A stretch of 64,000 nt of DNA from Actinokineospora bangkokensis (GTDB lineage: Bacteria > Actinomycetota > Actinomycetes > Mycobacteriales > Pseudonocardiaceae), in contig NZ_MKQR01000028.1 of the NCBI RefSeq assembly GCF_001940455.1, forward strand, positions 226,057 through 290,056, in the 5' to 3' direction. This document shows, piece by piece, positions 26,904-36,683 of this stretch (its first letter is position 1; every line of letters begins with the position of its first letter). The position numbers and the translations under genes were made by a program. The notes below the pieces were generated by a model that saw nothing but the letters and a program-made list of their open reading frames with translations, was not told the origin of the DNA and ran no database searches.

Positions 26904-27626
26904 ATGACCAACCCCCAGCCGCCCGCGGGTCCGCCCATGCCGCCGCCCCAGGGTCAGCCGTACCCGCCCCAGGGGCTGCCGCAGCACCCGCCGCAGGGTC
27001 AGCCGGTGTACCCGCCGCAGGGGCAGCCCCCCTTCGACCAGGGCCAGCAGCCGCCCGCCCCGCAGGGCGCGCCCGTCCCGATGCCGCCGCCGGGTGAGCA
27101 GCCGCAGCAGAAGAAGCCGAAGAAGGTGCTGCGCGCGCTGGTCGGCATCGGCGTGGCGATCGTGGTGGCCGTCGGGTTCGCCGTGCTCCGCCAGGTGATC
27201 TTCGCCCCGACCGGGGCGGACGTGGGCGAGTGCATCAAGGTCGTCGACGCCAGCACCGACGACGCGAAGATCGACACCGTGGACTGCGGCACCGACGAGG
27301 CCGTCTACGTCGTGGCGAAGAAGCAGGACTCCGGCTACGCCACGTGCAGCGGCGGCGCGTACGAGACCTACTCCGCCCGCGGCCGCGGCAGCTCCGGGTT
27401 CACCCTGTGCCTGGCGCTCAACGCCGAGAAGGGCGAGTGCTTCAACGACCTGGACTCCCCGGAGAAGGCGCGCAAGGTCGACTGCGCGAGCAACCCCCAG
27501 GTCACCGTGCTCGACGTGATCACCGGCCAGAGCGACGAGCAGGCCTGCGCCGAGGTCGCCGACGTCACCGGCGCCCTGGCCTACACCGAGCCCGCCAAGG
27601 TCATGTGCGTCAAGCTCGCCTCCTGA
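26904..27626 (+). CDS. LppU/SCO3897-like membrane-anchored protein, paralogue 3
   Basis: A 240-residue third copy. Residues 1-70 are a cytoplasmic arm of repeated PPQGQP-type motifs, followed by KKPKK, one membrane span (about 77-97) and the shared cysteine domain (GECIKVV, VDCGTDEAVYVV, TCSGGAYETY, CLALNAEKGECFND, VDCAS, ACAEV, MCVKLAS). AGAGGTG before the ATG at 26904 is a fair ribosome binding site. The long proline/glutamine arm grows from copy 1 to copy 3. A 16-bp hairpin just after the stop ends the cluster. Confidence 0.72.
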   Translation: MTNPQPPAGPPMPPPQGQPYPPQGLPQHPPQGQPVYPPQGQPPFDQGQQPPAPQGAPVPMPPPGEQPQQKKPKKVLRALVGIGVAIVVAVGFAVLRQVIFAPTGADVGECIKVVDASTDDAKIDTVDCGTDEAVYVVAKKQDSGYATCSGGAYETYSARGRGSSGFTLCLALNAEKGECFNDLDSPEKARKVDCASNPQVTVLDVITGQSDEQACAEVADVTGALAYTEPAKVMCVKLAS

Positions 27627-27631
27627 CCCCG

Positions 27632-27679
27632 CAGCGCAGCGCCCCCGCCCTGGACGACCGGGACGGGGGCGCTGCGCTG
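27632..27679. terminator. bidirectional terminator hairpin
   Basis: A perfect 16-bp stem (27632-27647 with 27664-27679) plus a smaller inner stem, in the gap between the LppU-like gene and the convergent ABC transporter gene. It can end transcription from both sides. Confidence 0.8.
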
Positions 27680-27722
27680 TCTGGAGTTCTGGGCTGCCTG
27701 GGGTTCGGCGCTACCTGTGGGG

Positions 27723-28514
27723 TCAGCGCGTGGCGGGCTCCGCCGCGGGGGCGGGGGTGCCCTGGAGCAGGCCCGCCACCTTCGCGCGCAGCTCGACGAA
27801 CTCGTCGCTGGCCCGGGTGGTGATCTGGTCGCGCTCGGCGCCCAGCTCCACCGGCAGCTGCGCCACCACCGTCGCGGGCGACTTCGACAGCACCAGCACC
27901 CGGTCGGCCAGGTAGACGCTCTCGTCGATGTCGTGGGTGACCAGCAGGACGGTGGTGTCCTGCTCGCGGCGCACCCGCAGCAGCAGGTCCTCCAGCTCGA
28001 ACCGGGTCTGGGCGTCGACCGAGGCGAACGGCTCGTCCATCAGCAGCAGCGCCGGGCGGTAGGCCAGCGCGCGGGCGATGGCCACCCGCTGCTGCATGCC
28101 GCCGGAGAGCTGCCAGGGGTACTTGCGCCCGGCCCCCTCCAGGCCCACCGAGGTCAGCGCCTCCGCGGCCCGGGCGGCCCGCTCGGCGCGCGGCAGCGAC
28201 CGCAGCGGGAACTCCACGTTCTTCTGCACCGACAGCCACGGGAACAGCGACCGGCTGTAGTCCTGGAACACCACCGCCAGGTCGGCGGGCACGCCGTCGA
28301 CCGGGGTGCCGTGCAGGCTGACCCGGCCCCGGCTCGGGGTGACCAGGCCCGCGATGGTGCGCAGCAGGGTCGACTTGCCGCAGCCGGACGGGCCCACCAC
28401 GCACACCAGCTCGCCCGCGGCGACGGTGAAGCCCAGGGCGTCGATCGCGGTGTGCGGGCCGTCCTTGCCCGGGTAGGTGTGGCCGAGGTCGGTGACCTCC
28501 AGCATGGTGCTCAC
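27723..28514 (-). CDS. NitT/TauT-type ABC transporter ATP-binding protein
   Basis: A 263-residue ATPase of the nitrate/sulfonate/taurine ABC group: Walker [10 protein letters not shown] near residue 43, Q-loop [13 protein letters not shown] (the PWL signature of this group), [15 protein letters not shown], Walker B LLLMDEPF and the switch THDI. It powers uptake through the two permeases encoded upstream, stopping one base after the next gene begins in the operon order. Last gene of a four-gene operon running from 31107 down to 27723. The substrate cannot be read from this subunit. Confidence 0.92.
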   Translation of the reverse strand: MSTMLEVTDLGHTYPGKDGPHTAIDALGFTVAAGELVCVVGPSGCGKSTLLRTIAGLVTPSRGRVSLHGTPVDGVPADLAVVFQDYSRSLFPWLSVQKNVEFPLRSLPRAERAARAAEALTSVGLEGAGRKYPWQLSGGMQQRVAIARALAYRPALLLMDEPFASVDAQTRFELEDLLLRVRREQDTTVLLVTHDIDESVYLADRVLVLSKSPATVVAQLPVELGAERDQITTRASDEFVELRAKVAGLLQGTPAPAAEPATR

Positions 28515-28515
28515 G

Positions 28516-29298
28516 TCAGCCTCCGGTGGCGAGGGTCTGTGCTTCCAGCGAGTGCCGGGGCTGCCAGGCCAGGGCCCGGCGCTCGGCCAGCAGGAGCAGC
28601 GTGTTGAACAGGTAGCCCAGGACGCCGAGCAGCACGATCCAGGCCCACATCGTCGGCAGGTCGTAGTCGCGCTGGGCGGTGAGCAGCTGGTTGCCGATGC
28701 CGTCCTCGGAGCCGACCAGCTCCGAGACCACCATCAGGATCAGCGCGATGGACAGGCTCAGCCGCAGGCCCGCGAAGACCTTCGGCAGCGCGGCGGGCAG
28801 CACCACGCCCAGCAGCCACTGCGCCCGCGACAGCCGGAACGCCCTGGCCGTGTCGACCTTGGTGGCGTCCACCGAGCGGGCGCCGTCGACGGTGTTGAGC
28901 AGCACCGGCCACACCGCGCCGAAGACGATGGTGGGCAGCTGCATGGAGGTGACGCCGATGGTGGCGGCGAAGAACGGCACCAGCAGCGGCGGCGGGATCG
29001 AGCGCATGAAGGTGAACACCGGCCCGAGCAGGGCCATCGCCAGCGGCGAGCGGCCGAGCGCGATGCCCAGCGCCACCCCGAGCACCCCGGAGAGCAGGAA
29101 GCCCAGCAGCATCCGGCCCACCCCCGGCACCACGTGCTCGCCGAACAGCGGGGAGAACCACAGCCCGCCCGCGGCCTCGGCGATGGTGCTCGGCGGCGGG
29201 AAGAACACGTCGTCGGCGGCCCGGGTGGCCAGCTCCCACAGCAGCACCGCGACCACGAACACGACCCAGCGCTGGGCGGCGCCCTTGAGCAGGTTCAC
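28516..29298 (-). CDS. NitT/TauT-type ABC transporter permease 2
   Basis: A 260-residue inner-membrane permease with six predicted spans and the EAA-like loop around RAFRLSRAQWLLGVVLPAALP that docks the ATPase. It belongs to the SsuC/TauC group. The ATG at 29298 overlaps the stop of the preceding permease by four bases, so the two are translationally coupled. It differs from permease 1 in sequence, so the channel is probably a heterodimer rather than the usual homodimer of this class. Confidence 0.9.
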   Translation of the reverse strand: MNLLKGAAQRWVVFVVAVLLWELATRAADDVFFPPPSTIAEAAGGLWFSPLFGEHVVPGVGRMLLGFLLSGVLGVALGIALGRSPLAMALLGPVFTFMRSIPPPLLVPFFAATIGVTSMQLPTIVFGAVWPVLLNTVDGARSVDATKVDTARAFRLSRAQWLLGVVLPAALPKVFAGLRLSLSIALILMVVSELVGSEDGIGNQLLTAQRDYDLPTMWAWIVLLGVLGYLFNTLLLLAERRALAWQPRHSLEAQTLATGG

Positions 29299-30068
29299 CG
29301 CCCACCCCCGCGCGCGTTCCAGGCGAAGAGCCGGTCGTTGAGCTTCTCCAGCCCCGCGTTGGCCGCGTAGCCGAGCACGCCCGCCAGCACGGTGCCCGCG
29401 AGCACCACGTCCATCTCCGCCGCCCCCTGGCTGGCTTCCATGATCGTCTGGCCGAGGCCGATGGTGCCGCCGGAGAACAGCTCGACGCTGACCACCACCG
29501 CCAGCGCGATGGCGGTGCTCAGCCGCACCCCGGTGAGCACGAACGGCGCCGCGCTCGGCAGCGCCACCCGGCCCAGCACGCCCAGCCTGCCCACCCCGAA
29601 GGCGCGCGCGGTCTGCACGTGCAGCGGGTCGAGCTCGTCGAGGGCGTAGACGGTGTTGAACAGGATCGGCCAGACCCCGCCGAAGACGGCCAGCACGATC
29701 TTGGTGTCCGGGCCGGTGCCGAAGGTCAGCAGGGCCAGCGGGATGAGCGCGACCGAGGGGATCGGCCGCAGGAACTCCACCAGCGCCATGACCGCGCGGC
29801 GCACGACCGCGGCGCTGCCGAGCACGAGCCCCGCGGGCACCGCGATCGCGGTGGCCAGCACCACCGAGATCAGCGTGGCCAGCGCGGTGGCGACCAGCGC
29901 ACGCAGGAAGTCGGCGTCGCCGAGCAGCCGCACCAGGGTCACCAGCACGACCGACGGGGGGCGCAGGTAGTTCTCCGGGACCAGGCCGGACCGGCTGACC
30001 GCTTCCCAGACGAGGAAGAGGCCCGCCAGCCCGGCCAGCCCGGCGGTGAACCGCGAACCGAACCGCAC
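29295..30068 (-). CDS. NitT/TauT-type ABC transporter permease 1
   Basis: A 257-residue permease of the same group, with six predicted membrane spans, a conserved FLRPIPSVALIPLALLTFG segment and the ATPase-docking loop RAFGVGRLGVLGRVALPSA. It starts one base after the stop of the binding protein. Two distinct permeases in one NitT/TauT operon occur in some actinobacterial and thiamine-precursor-type systems; no thiamine gene or TPP riboswitch is seen nearby to support that substrate. Confidence 0.9.
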   Translation of the reverse strand: MRFGSRFTAGLAGLAGLFLVWEAVSRSGLVPENYLRPPSVVLVTLVRLLGDADFLRALVATALATLISVVLATAIAVPAGLVLGSAAVVRRAVMALVEFLRPIPSVALIPLALLTFGTGPDTKIVLAVFGGVWPILFNTVYALDELDPLHVQTARAFGVGRLGVLGRVALPSAAPFVLTGVRLSTAIALAVVVSVELFSGGTIGLGQTIMEASQGAAEMDVVLAGTVLAGVLGYAANAGLEKLNDRLFAWNARGGGR

Positions 30069-30069
30069 G

Positions 30070-31107
30070 TCAGCTACCGGCGGTGGCGCCCGTGTTGGGG
30101 ATCATGGTGGACACGTCGAGCTCGCCCTTGATCACCCCGAACTCGGTCATCAGGTTCGCGACGCGCTGGATGCGGTTGGCCTCCAGCGAGGTCGAGTAGG
30201 TGGAGATGGTGACCAGCTTCGCCGTCTGCGGGTCGACCTTGGCGTACTTGACGAACATCTCCTCCATCTTCGGCCGGTCGGTGGCCTGCGACTGCGCCCT
30301 GGCCAGGCCGCGCTGGAACGCCGCGATGGTGTTCGGGCTGGTGGTGGCGAACTTGCCGTTGCCGCTGATGGCCACGTAGCCCGACATCGGGATCTCCGCG
30401 GTCGGGCCGGAGGCGCCGTCGAACACCGGGGTCGCGCCCAGCTGCTTCTCCGCCACGGTCACCCACGGCTCGACGACGACGGCGCCGTCGACCTCGCCGT
30501 TCTGCATCGCGGTGATCATGTTCGGGAACGGCATCTCGATCCAGTTGACCTGGGTGTAGTCGACGCCCTGGGTCTTGAGCACCGACATCGGGGCCAGGTC
30601 GGTCATCGAGTTCTTCGCGGTGATGGCGATCTTGCGGCCGGGGGCGTCCGACGGCTTCTTCATCGTCGAGTTCGGCGGCGACACCACGACCAGGTGGCCC
30701 GGCTTGGCGGCCAGCGCGTCGGCGACGATCTTGAAGTCGGCCACCCGCTTGCTCTGCGCGAGCAGCGGCGCGGGGTAGGAGGCGAAGGCGATGTCCAGGT
30801 CGCCGTTGAGGATGCCGCTGATCGCCGCGGGGCCCGAGCCCATCACGACCGGCTCGACGTCGAGGCCCTGCTCCTTGAAGTAGCCCTGCTCGACGGCCAG
30901 GTAGAACGGCGCCACGTCGACGACCGGCAGCACACCCACCTTGATCTTGGCCTTCTCGACCGCGCCGGTGCCCTGCGGCGCTGCCGTGCTCCCGGCGTCG
31001 TCGCCGCCGAGCAGGCCGCAGCCGCTCAGGGTGGCGAGCAGGGTCATCGCCAGGGCGGCGATGGGCAGGCGGGCACGGGCCCGTCCGCGGGTGTTGCCTC
31101 GAAGCAT
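30070..31107 (-). CDS. NitT/TauT-type substrate-binding lipoprotein
   Basis: A 345-residue binding protein. The signal peptide (about 1-30) ends in the lipobox LSGC, so it should be a lipoprotein on the outer face of the membrane. The mature part has the type II periplasmic fold of the NMT1/SsuA group: VGVLPVVDVAPFYLAVEQGYF, then GNGDLDIAFAS-like GILNGDLDIAFASYPAPL and GAVVVEPWVTVAEKQLG. I chose the ATG at 31107, after AGGAGAGG; the longer frame upstream is leader. The substrate could be a sulfonate, nitrate or a pyrimidine. It heads the transporter operon. Confidence 0.9.
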   Translation of the reverse strand: MLRGNTRGRARARLPIAALAMTLLATLSGCGLLGGDDAGSTAAPQGTGAVEKAKIKVGVLPVVDVAPFYLAVEQGYFKEQGLDVEPVVMGSGPAAISGILNGDLDIAFASYPAPLLAQSKRVADFKIVADALAAKPGHLVVVSPPNSTMKKPSDAPGRKIAITAKNSMTDLAPMSVLKTQGVDYTQVNWIEMPFPNMITAMQNGEVDGAVVVEPWVTVAEKQLGATPVFDGASGPTAEIPMSGYVAISGNGKFATTSPNTIAAFQRGLARAQSQATDRPKMEEMFVKYAKVDPQTAKLVTISTYSTSLEANRIQRVANLMTEFGVIKGELDVSTMIPNTGATAGS

Positions 31108-31172
31108 TGCAGCCTCTCCTCGTAGGAGCGTGGGGATGGGGGGCGGCTCTTTGCCCCTGGACACCGAGTCGC

Positions 31173-31201
31173 ACTGTAGAGACTTGGCATGCGGGTCACA
31201 A
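31173..31201 (-). promoter_or_regulatory. promoter of the NitT/TauT transporter operon
   Basis: Minus strand: TTGTGA (31201-31196), a 17-base spacer, TACAGT (31178-31173), about 65 bases before the ATG of the binding protein. Both boxes are close to the housekeeping consensus. The rest of the 510-base gap (31108-31617) holds no gene; it also contains TTGACT at 31335-31340, possibly part of the kinase promoter. Confidence 0.65.
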
Positions 31202-31617
31202 TGAGTGCGCACAGGATGTCGTGCGGTGAACTCTCTCACTGAATCGGGTACACCTGTTGCCCCGTACGGACGAATCACAGACCCGCCCTGACCTGGGTTT
31301 TACTGTCCGTAGCAGGTTTTCGGCGTTACCCGAATTGACTGGTCCATACGGGTGATAACCCCCCTACGGTAAACCGCGTTTACTTCACCCTGGTGCGATA
31401 ACGTCCGCCACTGGTGATCATCACGTCCGGTGACGATGCCCTGGAAGGGTTACGTCCCGCCCCAGACTTCGCTACCTTCTGTGCGCACAGCCAGGAGTAC
31501 GCTCAGCGCGGCAGCACGGAGACCGCGGGCCGCACGGCCGCGTCCTCGTGCTGTGGTGCGTGTCCGGATCGGGGCCCCACCTCGACGGGCGGTTCAAGTG
31601 CAGGGAGAGTGCTGGCA

Positions 31618-34600
31618 GTGCCCGACCACAGCGGTGGGCCCACCGCGTCCGAGGTAGAGGCGGGCGCGGCGGCCAAGGCGAGGAGCTCCGGTCGCAAGAT
31701 CGTCGAGGGCGGCTCGCGCTGGCGGCTGCGCAACTGGCGGCTGCGCACCAAGCTGATCGCCGTCCTGCTGGTCCCCATCCTCACCGCGATCGCCCTCGGC
31801 GTGCTGCGCGCGGCGGGCGAGCTGGAGCGGGCGGGCACCTTCGGCGACGCCTCCACCAGCATCTCGGCCACCCTCGACGTGGTGTCGCTGGTGCACGACC
31901 TGCAGAACGAGCGCAGCCTCGTGGTGTCCTACGTCGCCGCCGGGCGCCAGGGCGACACCGCCCAGATGCGCGCGCAGATGACCGCCACCGACAGCGGCCT
32001 CAACCGCCTCCAGCAGGCCGCGAGCGGCACCGACACCCCCAACGGCCCGCTGCTGGGCAACCTCACCAGCAGGCTCGGCGCGGTCGGCGCCGTCCGCGAG
32101 GCGGCGCTGTCGAGCGCCTACCCCGACGTCGCCGTCTACGGCGCCTACACCTCGCTGCTGGAGACCGTGCTGTCGGCGGGGGCGGAGTTCACCTCCACCC
32201 TCGGCCAGCCCGAGATCTCCCGGCTGGGCGCTGCCTCGCTCGGCATCGTGCAGGCCAAGGAGTTCCTGAGCAGGCAGAACGCCATCCTCATGATCGCCGC
32301 GGCGCGCGACGCGTTCCCCTCGGGCATGCAGGACCAGGCGCGCGCCGCCGAGGCCTCCTACAACGCCGCGATCGCCAACTTCCGCTCCAACGCCGACTCC
32401 ACCGAGCAGCAGTTCTTCGCCGACACCTTCTCCGGCAAGGAGGTCGACGGCCGCGAGGGCATCGCCCAGGGCGCGCTGAACAACGCCGACGCGGGCCGCC
32501 CGCTGGCCATCCCGGTCGCGGACCTGGTCAACGACGCGCGGGTCACCGCGGACTCCATGCGCAAGGTCGAGCGGGTGCTGCTGGACAAGCTGCGCCAGAC
32601 CGCGGACTCGCTGGCCTCGGACGCGGCGTTCAAGGCCTGGCGCGACGCGGCCATCGTGCTGCTGGCCATCCTGGCCGCGCTCGGCGTCACCGTCCTGGTC
32701 GCCCGCTCGCTGCTGGTGCCGCTGCGCGTGCTGCGCCGCGACGCGCTGGACGTGGCGAACCGGCGGCTGCCGGAGACGGTGCAGCGCATCCTGGCCGACC
32801 CCGACCCGGTGGAGGCCTCGAAGTCCGCCGTCGACCCGGTGCCGGTGTTCACCAGGGAGGAGACCGGGCAGCTGGCCCGCTCCTTCGACGCGGTGCACGA
32901 CCAGGCGGTCCGGATGGCGACCGAGCAGGCGCTGCTGCGCGACAACATCAACTCGATCTTCGTCAACCTCTCCCGCCGGTCGCAGACCCTGGTCGAGCGC
33001 CAGCTGTCCCTCATCGACCGGCTGGAGCAGGACGAGCAGGACCCCGACCAGCTGGCCAGCCTGTTCGAGCTGGACCACCTGGCCACCCGGATGCGGCGCA
33101 ACTCCGAGTCGCTGCTGGTGCTCTCCGGCTCCGGCCTGTCCCGCCAGCTGTCGCGGCCGGTGCCCGCCGCCGAGGTCGTCGGCGCGGCGGTCTCCGAGGT
33201 CGAGCAGTACGCCCGCATCGAGGTGCTCTCCGCCCCGGAGATCTCCGTGCAGGGCCGCGCGGTGTCCGACCTGGTGCACCTGATCGCGGAGCTGCTGGAC
33301 AACGCGACCTCCTTCTCCGAGCCGGAGAAGAAGGTCTACGTGCGGATGGCCACCACCCGCAAGAAGGAACTGGCCATCCAGATCACCGACTCCGGCGTCG
33401 GCATGACCGCCGACGAGATCGAGCAGACCAACTCCCGGCTGGCCGACCCGCCCGACCTCGACGTCGCGGTCACCAGGCGGATGGGCCTGTACGTGGTCGC
33501 CCGGCTGGCCAAGCGGCACGACATCAAGGTGCGGCTGCGCGACAACGAGGACATCGAGGGCGGCCTGATCGCCCGCATCACCGTCCCCGCCGCCCTGGTC
33601 ACCAGCGGCTCCGGGCACACCAGCACCATCCAGCAGACCCCGGGCCTCGGCGACACCGCGGTCAAGGCCAGCGGCATCGCGGGCGCCTTCGGCGGCGGCG
33701 GTCGCGGCGGCGCCGCGGCGGGCCCGCGCTCGGAGGGCGGCATCCTCGCCGAGTCCCCGGTCGAGCGCTCCGCCGACGACCTGGCCGGGTTCCCCGCCTT
33801 CGAGCCGCAGTGGGGCGGCGCGGGCGGCATCGAGGACACCGGCGGCTGGGGCCCGCCCGCCGACCCCGCCGAGGTGGCGGCCAAGCTCAACGGCCACGGC
33901 TTCGACTTCTCCGGCGGCCCGTTCAGCCCCTTCGCCGCCGACGGCGACGGCGCCGACGACCGGGCCCCCGGCGACGACCGCGACGACCGCGACGATGACC
34001 GAGCGGGCGACTACGCCGACGAACCGCTGGAGGAGCCCGCGGGCACCCCGGACGGCGGCCTGACCGACAGCGGCTACGACCTGTTCGCCTCCGCCACCCC
34101 GGTCGAGGCCGACGAGGCGGGCGACACCGCCGCCGAGGAGCACTACGCCCCGGCCAACGGCCACATCAACGGCTTCGGCGACGGCGGGTTCGACCCGTAC
34201 TCGCCGTTCACCCCGCGGACCGGGGGCGCGCCGGAGCGGCCGCAGCCCGACCGGTCCCTCGACGCCCCCACCGAGCGGCTGCCCATCTACGAGGCGGTCC
34301 TGTCGCAGTGGTTCGAGGCGTCGGACTCGACCTCCAGCCCGCACCCGCTGGCCGGGGGCGAGCCGGACGGGCGCGACCAGGGCGAGGCCGAGCCCGGTCC
34401 CGCCGAGGACGACCAGCGGCCCGCCGCCGAGCCGGAGCGGGTCGCGGCCGAGGAGGTCTCCGCCGCCCGCGCCGCCGCCTGGCAGTCGCCCGGCGACGAC
34501 GGCTGGCAGCGGGCCAAGGCACTGCTCGACACCAGCGCCGACGCGATGACCAGCGCCGGGCTGCCCAAGCGGGTCCCGAAGGCGCACCTGGTCCCGGGAT

Positions 34601-34797
34601 CGGCCGCACCACGGGAGGAGGCCGCTGAGCAGCGCACCGCGGCCCCTCAGCTCCCGCCCCGCACCGCGGACGCCGTCCGCGGGCGCATGGCCAGCTTCCA
34701 GCAAGGGGTGAGGCGGGGGCGGCACGCCCTCGTCGACGCCTACCCTGGAGACCAGACCGGTTCCGCAGAGGGCCGCCAAGACGAGGAGCAGGAGTGA
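31618..34797 (+). CDS. sensor histidine kinase with NIT domain (conservon CvnA type)
   Basis: A 1059-residue membrane histidine kinase. Span 1 lies near 42-63; an outer nitrate/nitrite-sensing-type helical domain (about 70-330) is followed by span 2 (about 340-362), HAMP, a dimerisation region and an HATPase domain with [10 protein letters not shown] (N box) and [13 protein letters not shown] (G1). The last 430 residues are acidic, glycine-rich and disordered. It heads a CvnABCD signalling conservon, whose parts are thought to assemble like a bacterial GPCR-style complex. I chose the GTG at 31618 after AGGGAGAG; the stop overlaps the next gene (GTGA). Confidence 0.9.
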   Translation: MPDHSGGPTASEVEAGAAAKARSSGRKIVEGGSRWRLRNWRLRTKLIAVLLVPILTAIALGVLRAAGELERAGTFGDASTSISATLDVVSLVHDLQNERSLVVSYVAAGRQGDTAQMRAQMTATDSGLNRLQQAASGTDTPNGPLLGNLTSRLGAVGAVREAALSSAYPDVAVYGAYTSLLETVLSAGAEFTSTLGQPEISRLGAASLGIVQAKEFLSRQNAILMIAAARDAFPSGMQDQARAAEASYNAAIANFRSNADSTEQQFFADTFSGKEVDGREGIAQGALNNADAGRPLAIPVADLVNDARVTADSMRKVERVLLDKLRQTADSLASDAAFKAWRDAAIVLLAILAALGVTVLVARSLLVPLRVLRRDALDVANRRLPETVQRILADPDPVEASKSAVDPVPVFTREETGQLARSFDAVHDQAVRMATEQALLRDNINSIFVNLSRRSQTLVERQLSLIDRLEQDEQDPDQLASLFELDHLATRMRRNSESLLVLSGSGLSRQLSRPVPAAEVVGAAVSEVEQYARIEVLSAPEISVQGRAVSDLVHLIAELLDNATSFSEPEKKVYVRMATTRKKELAIQITDSGVGMTADEIEQTNSRLADPPDLDVAVTRRMGLYVVARLAKRHDIKVRLRDNEDIEGGLIARITVPAALVTSGSGHTSTIQQTPGLGDTAVKASGIAGAFGGGGRGGAAAGPRSEGGILAESPVERSADDLAGFPAFEPQWGGAGGIEDTGGWGPPADPAEVAAKLNGHGFDFSGGPFSPFAADGDGADDRAPGDDRDDRDDDRAGDYADEPLEEPAGTPDGGLTDSGYDLFASATPVEADEAGDTAAEEHYAPANGHINGFGDGGFDPYSPFTPRTGGAPERPQPDRSLDAPTERLPIYEAVLSQWFEASDSTSSPHPLAGGEPDGRDQGEAEPGPAEDDQRPAAEPERVAAEEVSAARAAAWQSPGDDGWQRAKALLDTSADAMTSAGLPKRVPKAHLVPGSAAPREEAAEQRTAAPQLPPRTADAVRGRMASFQQGVRRGRHALVDAYPGDQTGSAEGRQDEEQE

Positions 34798-35219
34798 CGA
34801 CCGCGTCCGTTCACCAGCCCGGCAGCTTCGGCTGGCTCATCACCGATTTCGTCCGCCAGGTGCCCGGCGCCGCGCACGCCGTGGTGGTGTCCGCGGACGG
34901 CCTGCTGCTGGCGGGCTCGCAGGGCCTGCCGCGCGACCGCGCCGAGCAGCTCTCCGCCGTCGCGTCCGGCCTGGTGAGCCTGACCGCGGGCGCCGCGCGC
35001 TGCTTCGAGGCGGGCGGGGTCAACCAGACCGTGGTCGAGATGGACCGCGGGTACCTGTTCCTGATGTCGATCTCGGACGGCTCGTGCCTGGCGGTGCTGG
35101 CCGCCCCGAACTGCGACATCGGCCTGGTCGCCTACGAGATGACGCTGCTCGTCGAGCGGGTCGGCCAGCAGATGACCCCCGAGCTGCGCGCGCAGCTGCA
35201 GGGCTCGCAGCGCAGGTAG
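34794..35219 (+). CDS. roadblock/LC7 protein (CvnB type)
   Basis: A 141-residue roadblock-fold protein: [48 protein letters not shown] and [24 protein letters not shown]. Roadblock proteins form dimers that bind small GTPases, here presumably the GTPase encoded two genes downstream. The GTG start overlaps the kinase stop by four bases, so translation is coupled. Length and gene position match the CvnB component of actinobacterial conservons. Confidence 0.93.
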   Translation: MTTASVHQPGSFGWLITDFVRQVPGAAHAVVVSADGLLLAGSQGLPRDRAEQLSAVASGLVSLTAGAARCFEAGGVNQTVVEMDRGYLFLMSISDGSCLAVLAAPNCDIGLVAYEMTLLVERVGQQMTPELRAQLQGSQRR

Positions 35220-35241
35220 TGGCGTCGAGGGTGATCAGGCG

Positions 35242-36027
35242 ATGAGTGCCGAGCGGAGGCTGACGGACATGACCGAGCGCGGGTGGGAGAACCTCTCCGA
35301 CACCGAATTCGGTGAACCGCCGAACCGGTTCGACATCGACGGGTTCCGGGCCAGGCTCTTCGGCGGGCCCAGCGCCACCCTCTACGGCGACCCGGGCAGC
35401 GACGCGGGCATCCCGGCGCAGAGCGACTGGGACTCCAAGGAGATCCCGGCCGTGGCCGAGCTGTCCGGGCACCAGCCCGACCACCAGGTCGACCGCGCCC
35501 TGTCGGCCTACGCCGAGGGCTACGCCGACGACGGGTACCGCGGCGACGGCTACGGCGACGAGGACTACGGCGCCGAGGACTACGCCGACGACGGCTACCA
35601 GCCCTTCGCCGACGACGGCCGCGCCGAGCCGCGCTTCGACGGCGTCGGCGTCGGCGGCCACGGCTTCCACGACCCGGCACCGCACGAGACCGGTTCGCTG
35701 GTCCGCCCGTACACCAAGACGGGGGGGCGCACCCGCTCCGACTACGATCTGGCGATCGAGGCCCTGGTCTCCACCAGTGAGCGCGGGCGGGTCCCCGATG
35801 CCGCGGTCCGCCCGGAGCACCGGTCCATCTGCGGGCTGTGCCTGGACACCCGCTCGGTCGCCGAGGTCGCCGCCCACCTGCGGCTGCCGCTGGGCGTCGC
35901 GCGGGTGCTCATCGGCGACATGGCGGGCATGGGCCTGGTCTCGATCCACCAGAGCGGCATGGTCGTGGGCGACCGGCCGTCGATCGAATTCATGGAAAGG
36001 GTGCTCAGTGGGCTCCGCAGGCTCTAG
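35242..36027 (+). CDS. DUF742 protein (CvnC type) with acidic repeat arm
   Basis: A 261-residue protein. Residues 1-150 are an acidic, tyrosine/aspartate-rich arm (segments such as GYADDGYRGDGYGDEDYG). The C-terminal 110 residues form the DUF742 domain: GSLVRPYTKTGGRTR, then CLDTRSVAEVAAHLRLPLGVARVLIGDMA, a winged-helix-like fold, and VSIHQSG. Its job in the conservon is unproven; it may link kinase output to the GTPase. The arm is longer than in typical DUF742 proteins of about 120 residues. Its end overlaps the GTPase gene by 20 bases. Confidence 0.9.
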   Translation: MSAERRLTDMTERGWENLSDTEFGEPPNRFDIDGFRARLFGGPSATLYGDPGSDAGIPAQSDWDSKEIPAVAELSGHQPDHQVDRALSAYAEGYADDGYRGDGYGDEDYGAEDYADDGYQPFADDGRAEPRFDGVGVGGHGFHDPAPHETGSLVRPYTKTGGRTRSDYDLAIEALVSTSERGRVPDAAVRPEHRSICGLCLDTRSVAEVAAHLRLPLGVARVLIGDMAGMGLVSIHQSGMVVGDRPSIEFMERVLSGLRRL

Positions 36028-36613
36028 TCCCCTCAGCGCGCGCGGCGCGGCCCCGCAGCCGACCACCTCGGCGAAGATCGTCGTCGCGGGCGGGTTCGGC
36101 GTCGGCAAGACGACCCTGGTCGGGTCCGTCTCCGAGATCGTCCCGCTGACCACCGAGGCCGTCATGACCGAGGCGTCGGTCGACGTCGACGACCTGTCGT
36201 CGACCCCGAACAAGGTCACCACCACGGTCGCCATGGACTTCGGCCGCGTCTCGCTGGACTCCGACCTGATCCTGTACCTGTTCGGCACCCCCGGCCAGCA
36301 CCGGTTCTGGTTCATGTGGGACGACCTGGTGCGCGGCGCGATCGGCGCGATCGTGCTGGTCGACACCCGCAGGCTGGCCGACGCGTTCGCCTCGATCGAC
36401 TTCTTCGAGGACCGCGGCCTGCCCTACGTGGTGGCGCTGAACTGCTTCGACCGGGTGCTGCACCACCGCATCGACGACGTGCGCGACGCGCTGACCGTCG
36501 AGCCGTCGGTGCCGATCGTGACCACCGACGCGCGCGACCGCGACTCCACCAAGGAGACGCTGATCACCCTCGTCGAGCACGCGATGCAGCAGCGGATGTC
36601 GCGGGCGGGCTGA
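36008..36613 (+). CDS. MglA-like small GTPase (CvnD type)
   Basis: A 201-residue GTP-binding protein of the ATP/GTP-binding conservon family: P-loop GGFGVGKTTLVGSVSEI near residue 27, a threonine-rich switch I segment, the modified G3 motif FGTPGQHRFW (DxxG replaced by FGTPG as usual in this family) and the guanine-specificity stretch ALNCFD in place of NKxD. It acts with the roadblock protein as a signalling switch. GTG at 36008 overlaps the DUF742 gene end. A 12-bp bidirectional hairpin follows the stop. Confidence 0.93.
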   Translation: MGSAGSSPLSARGAAPQPTTSAKIVVAGGFGVGKTTLVGSVSEIVPLTTEAVMTEASVDVDDLSSTPNKVTTTVAMDFGRVSLDSDLILYLFGTPGQHRFWFMWDDLVRGAIGAIVLVDTRRLADAFASIDFFEDRGLPYVVALNCFDRVLHHRIDDVRDALTVEPSVPIVTTDARDRDSTKETLITLVEHAMQQRMSRAG

Positions 36614-36640
36614 GCGCCCGCCCCGCCACCGCGGGCGACC

Positions 36641-36680
36641 GCGGCAGGCCCGTCCCGGACCCCCGGGGCGGGCCTGCCGC
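36641..36680. terminator. bidirectional terminator between conservon and helicase-associated gene
   Basis: GCGGCAGGCCCG (36641-36652) pairs exactly with 36669-36680, with an inner CCCGG/CCGGG stem. It fills the gap between convergent genes, overlapping neither stop. Confidence 0.75.
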
Positions 36681-36683
36681 CGT

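Noticed and set aside
31594-34779. 1061-residue open frame on the strand opposite the histidine kinase
   Set aside because: It is the mirror of a GC-rich real gene. Its composition is Gly/Val/Arg/Asp-rich without any family motif, while the plus strand encodes clear kinase motifs.
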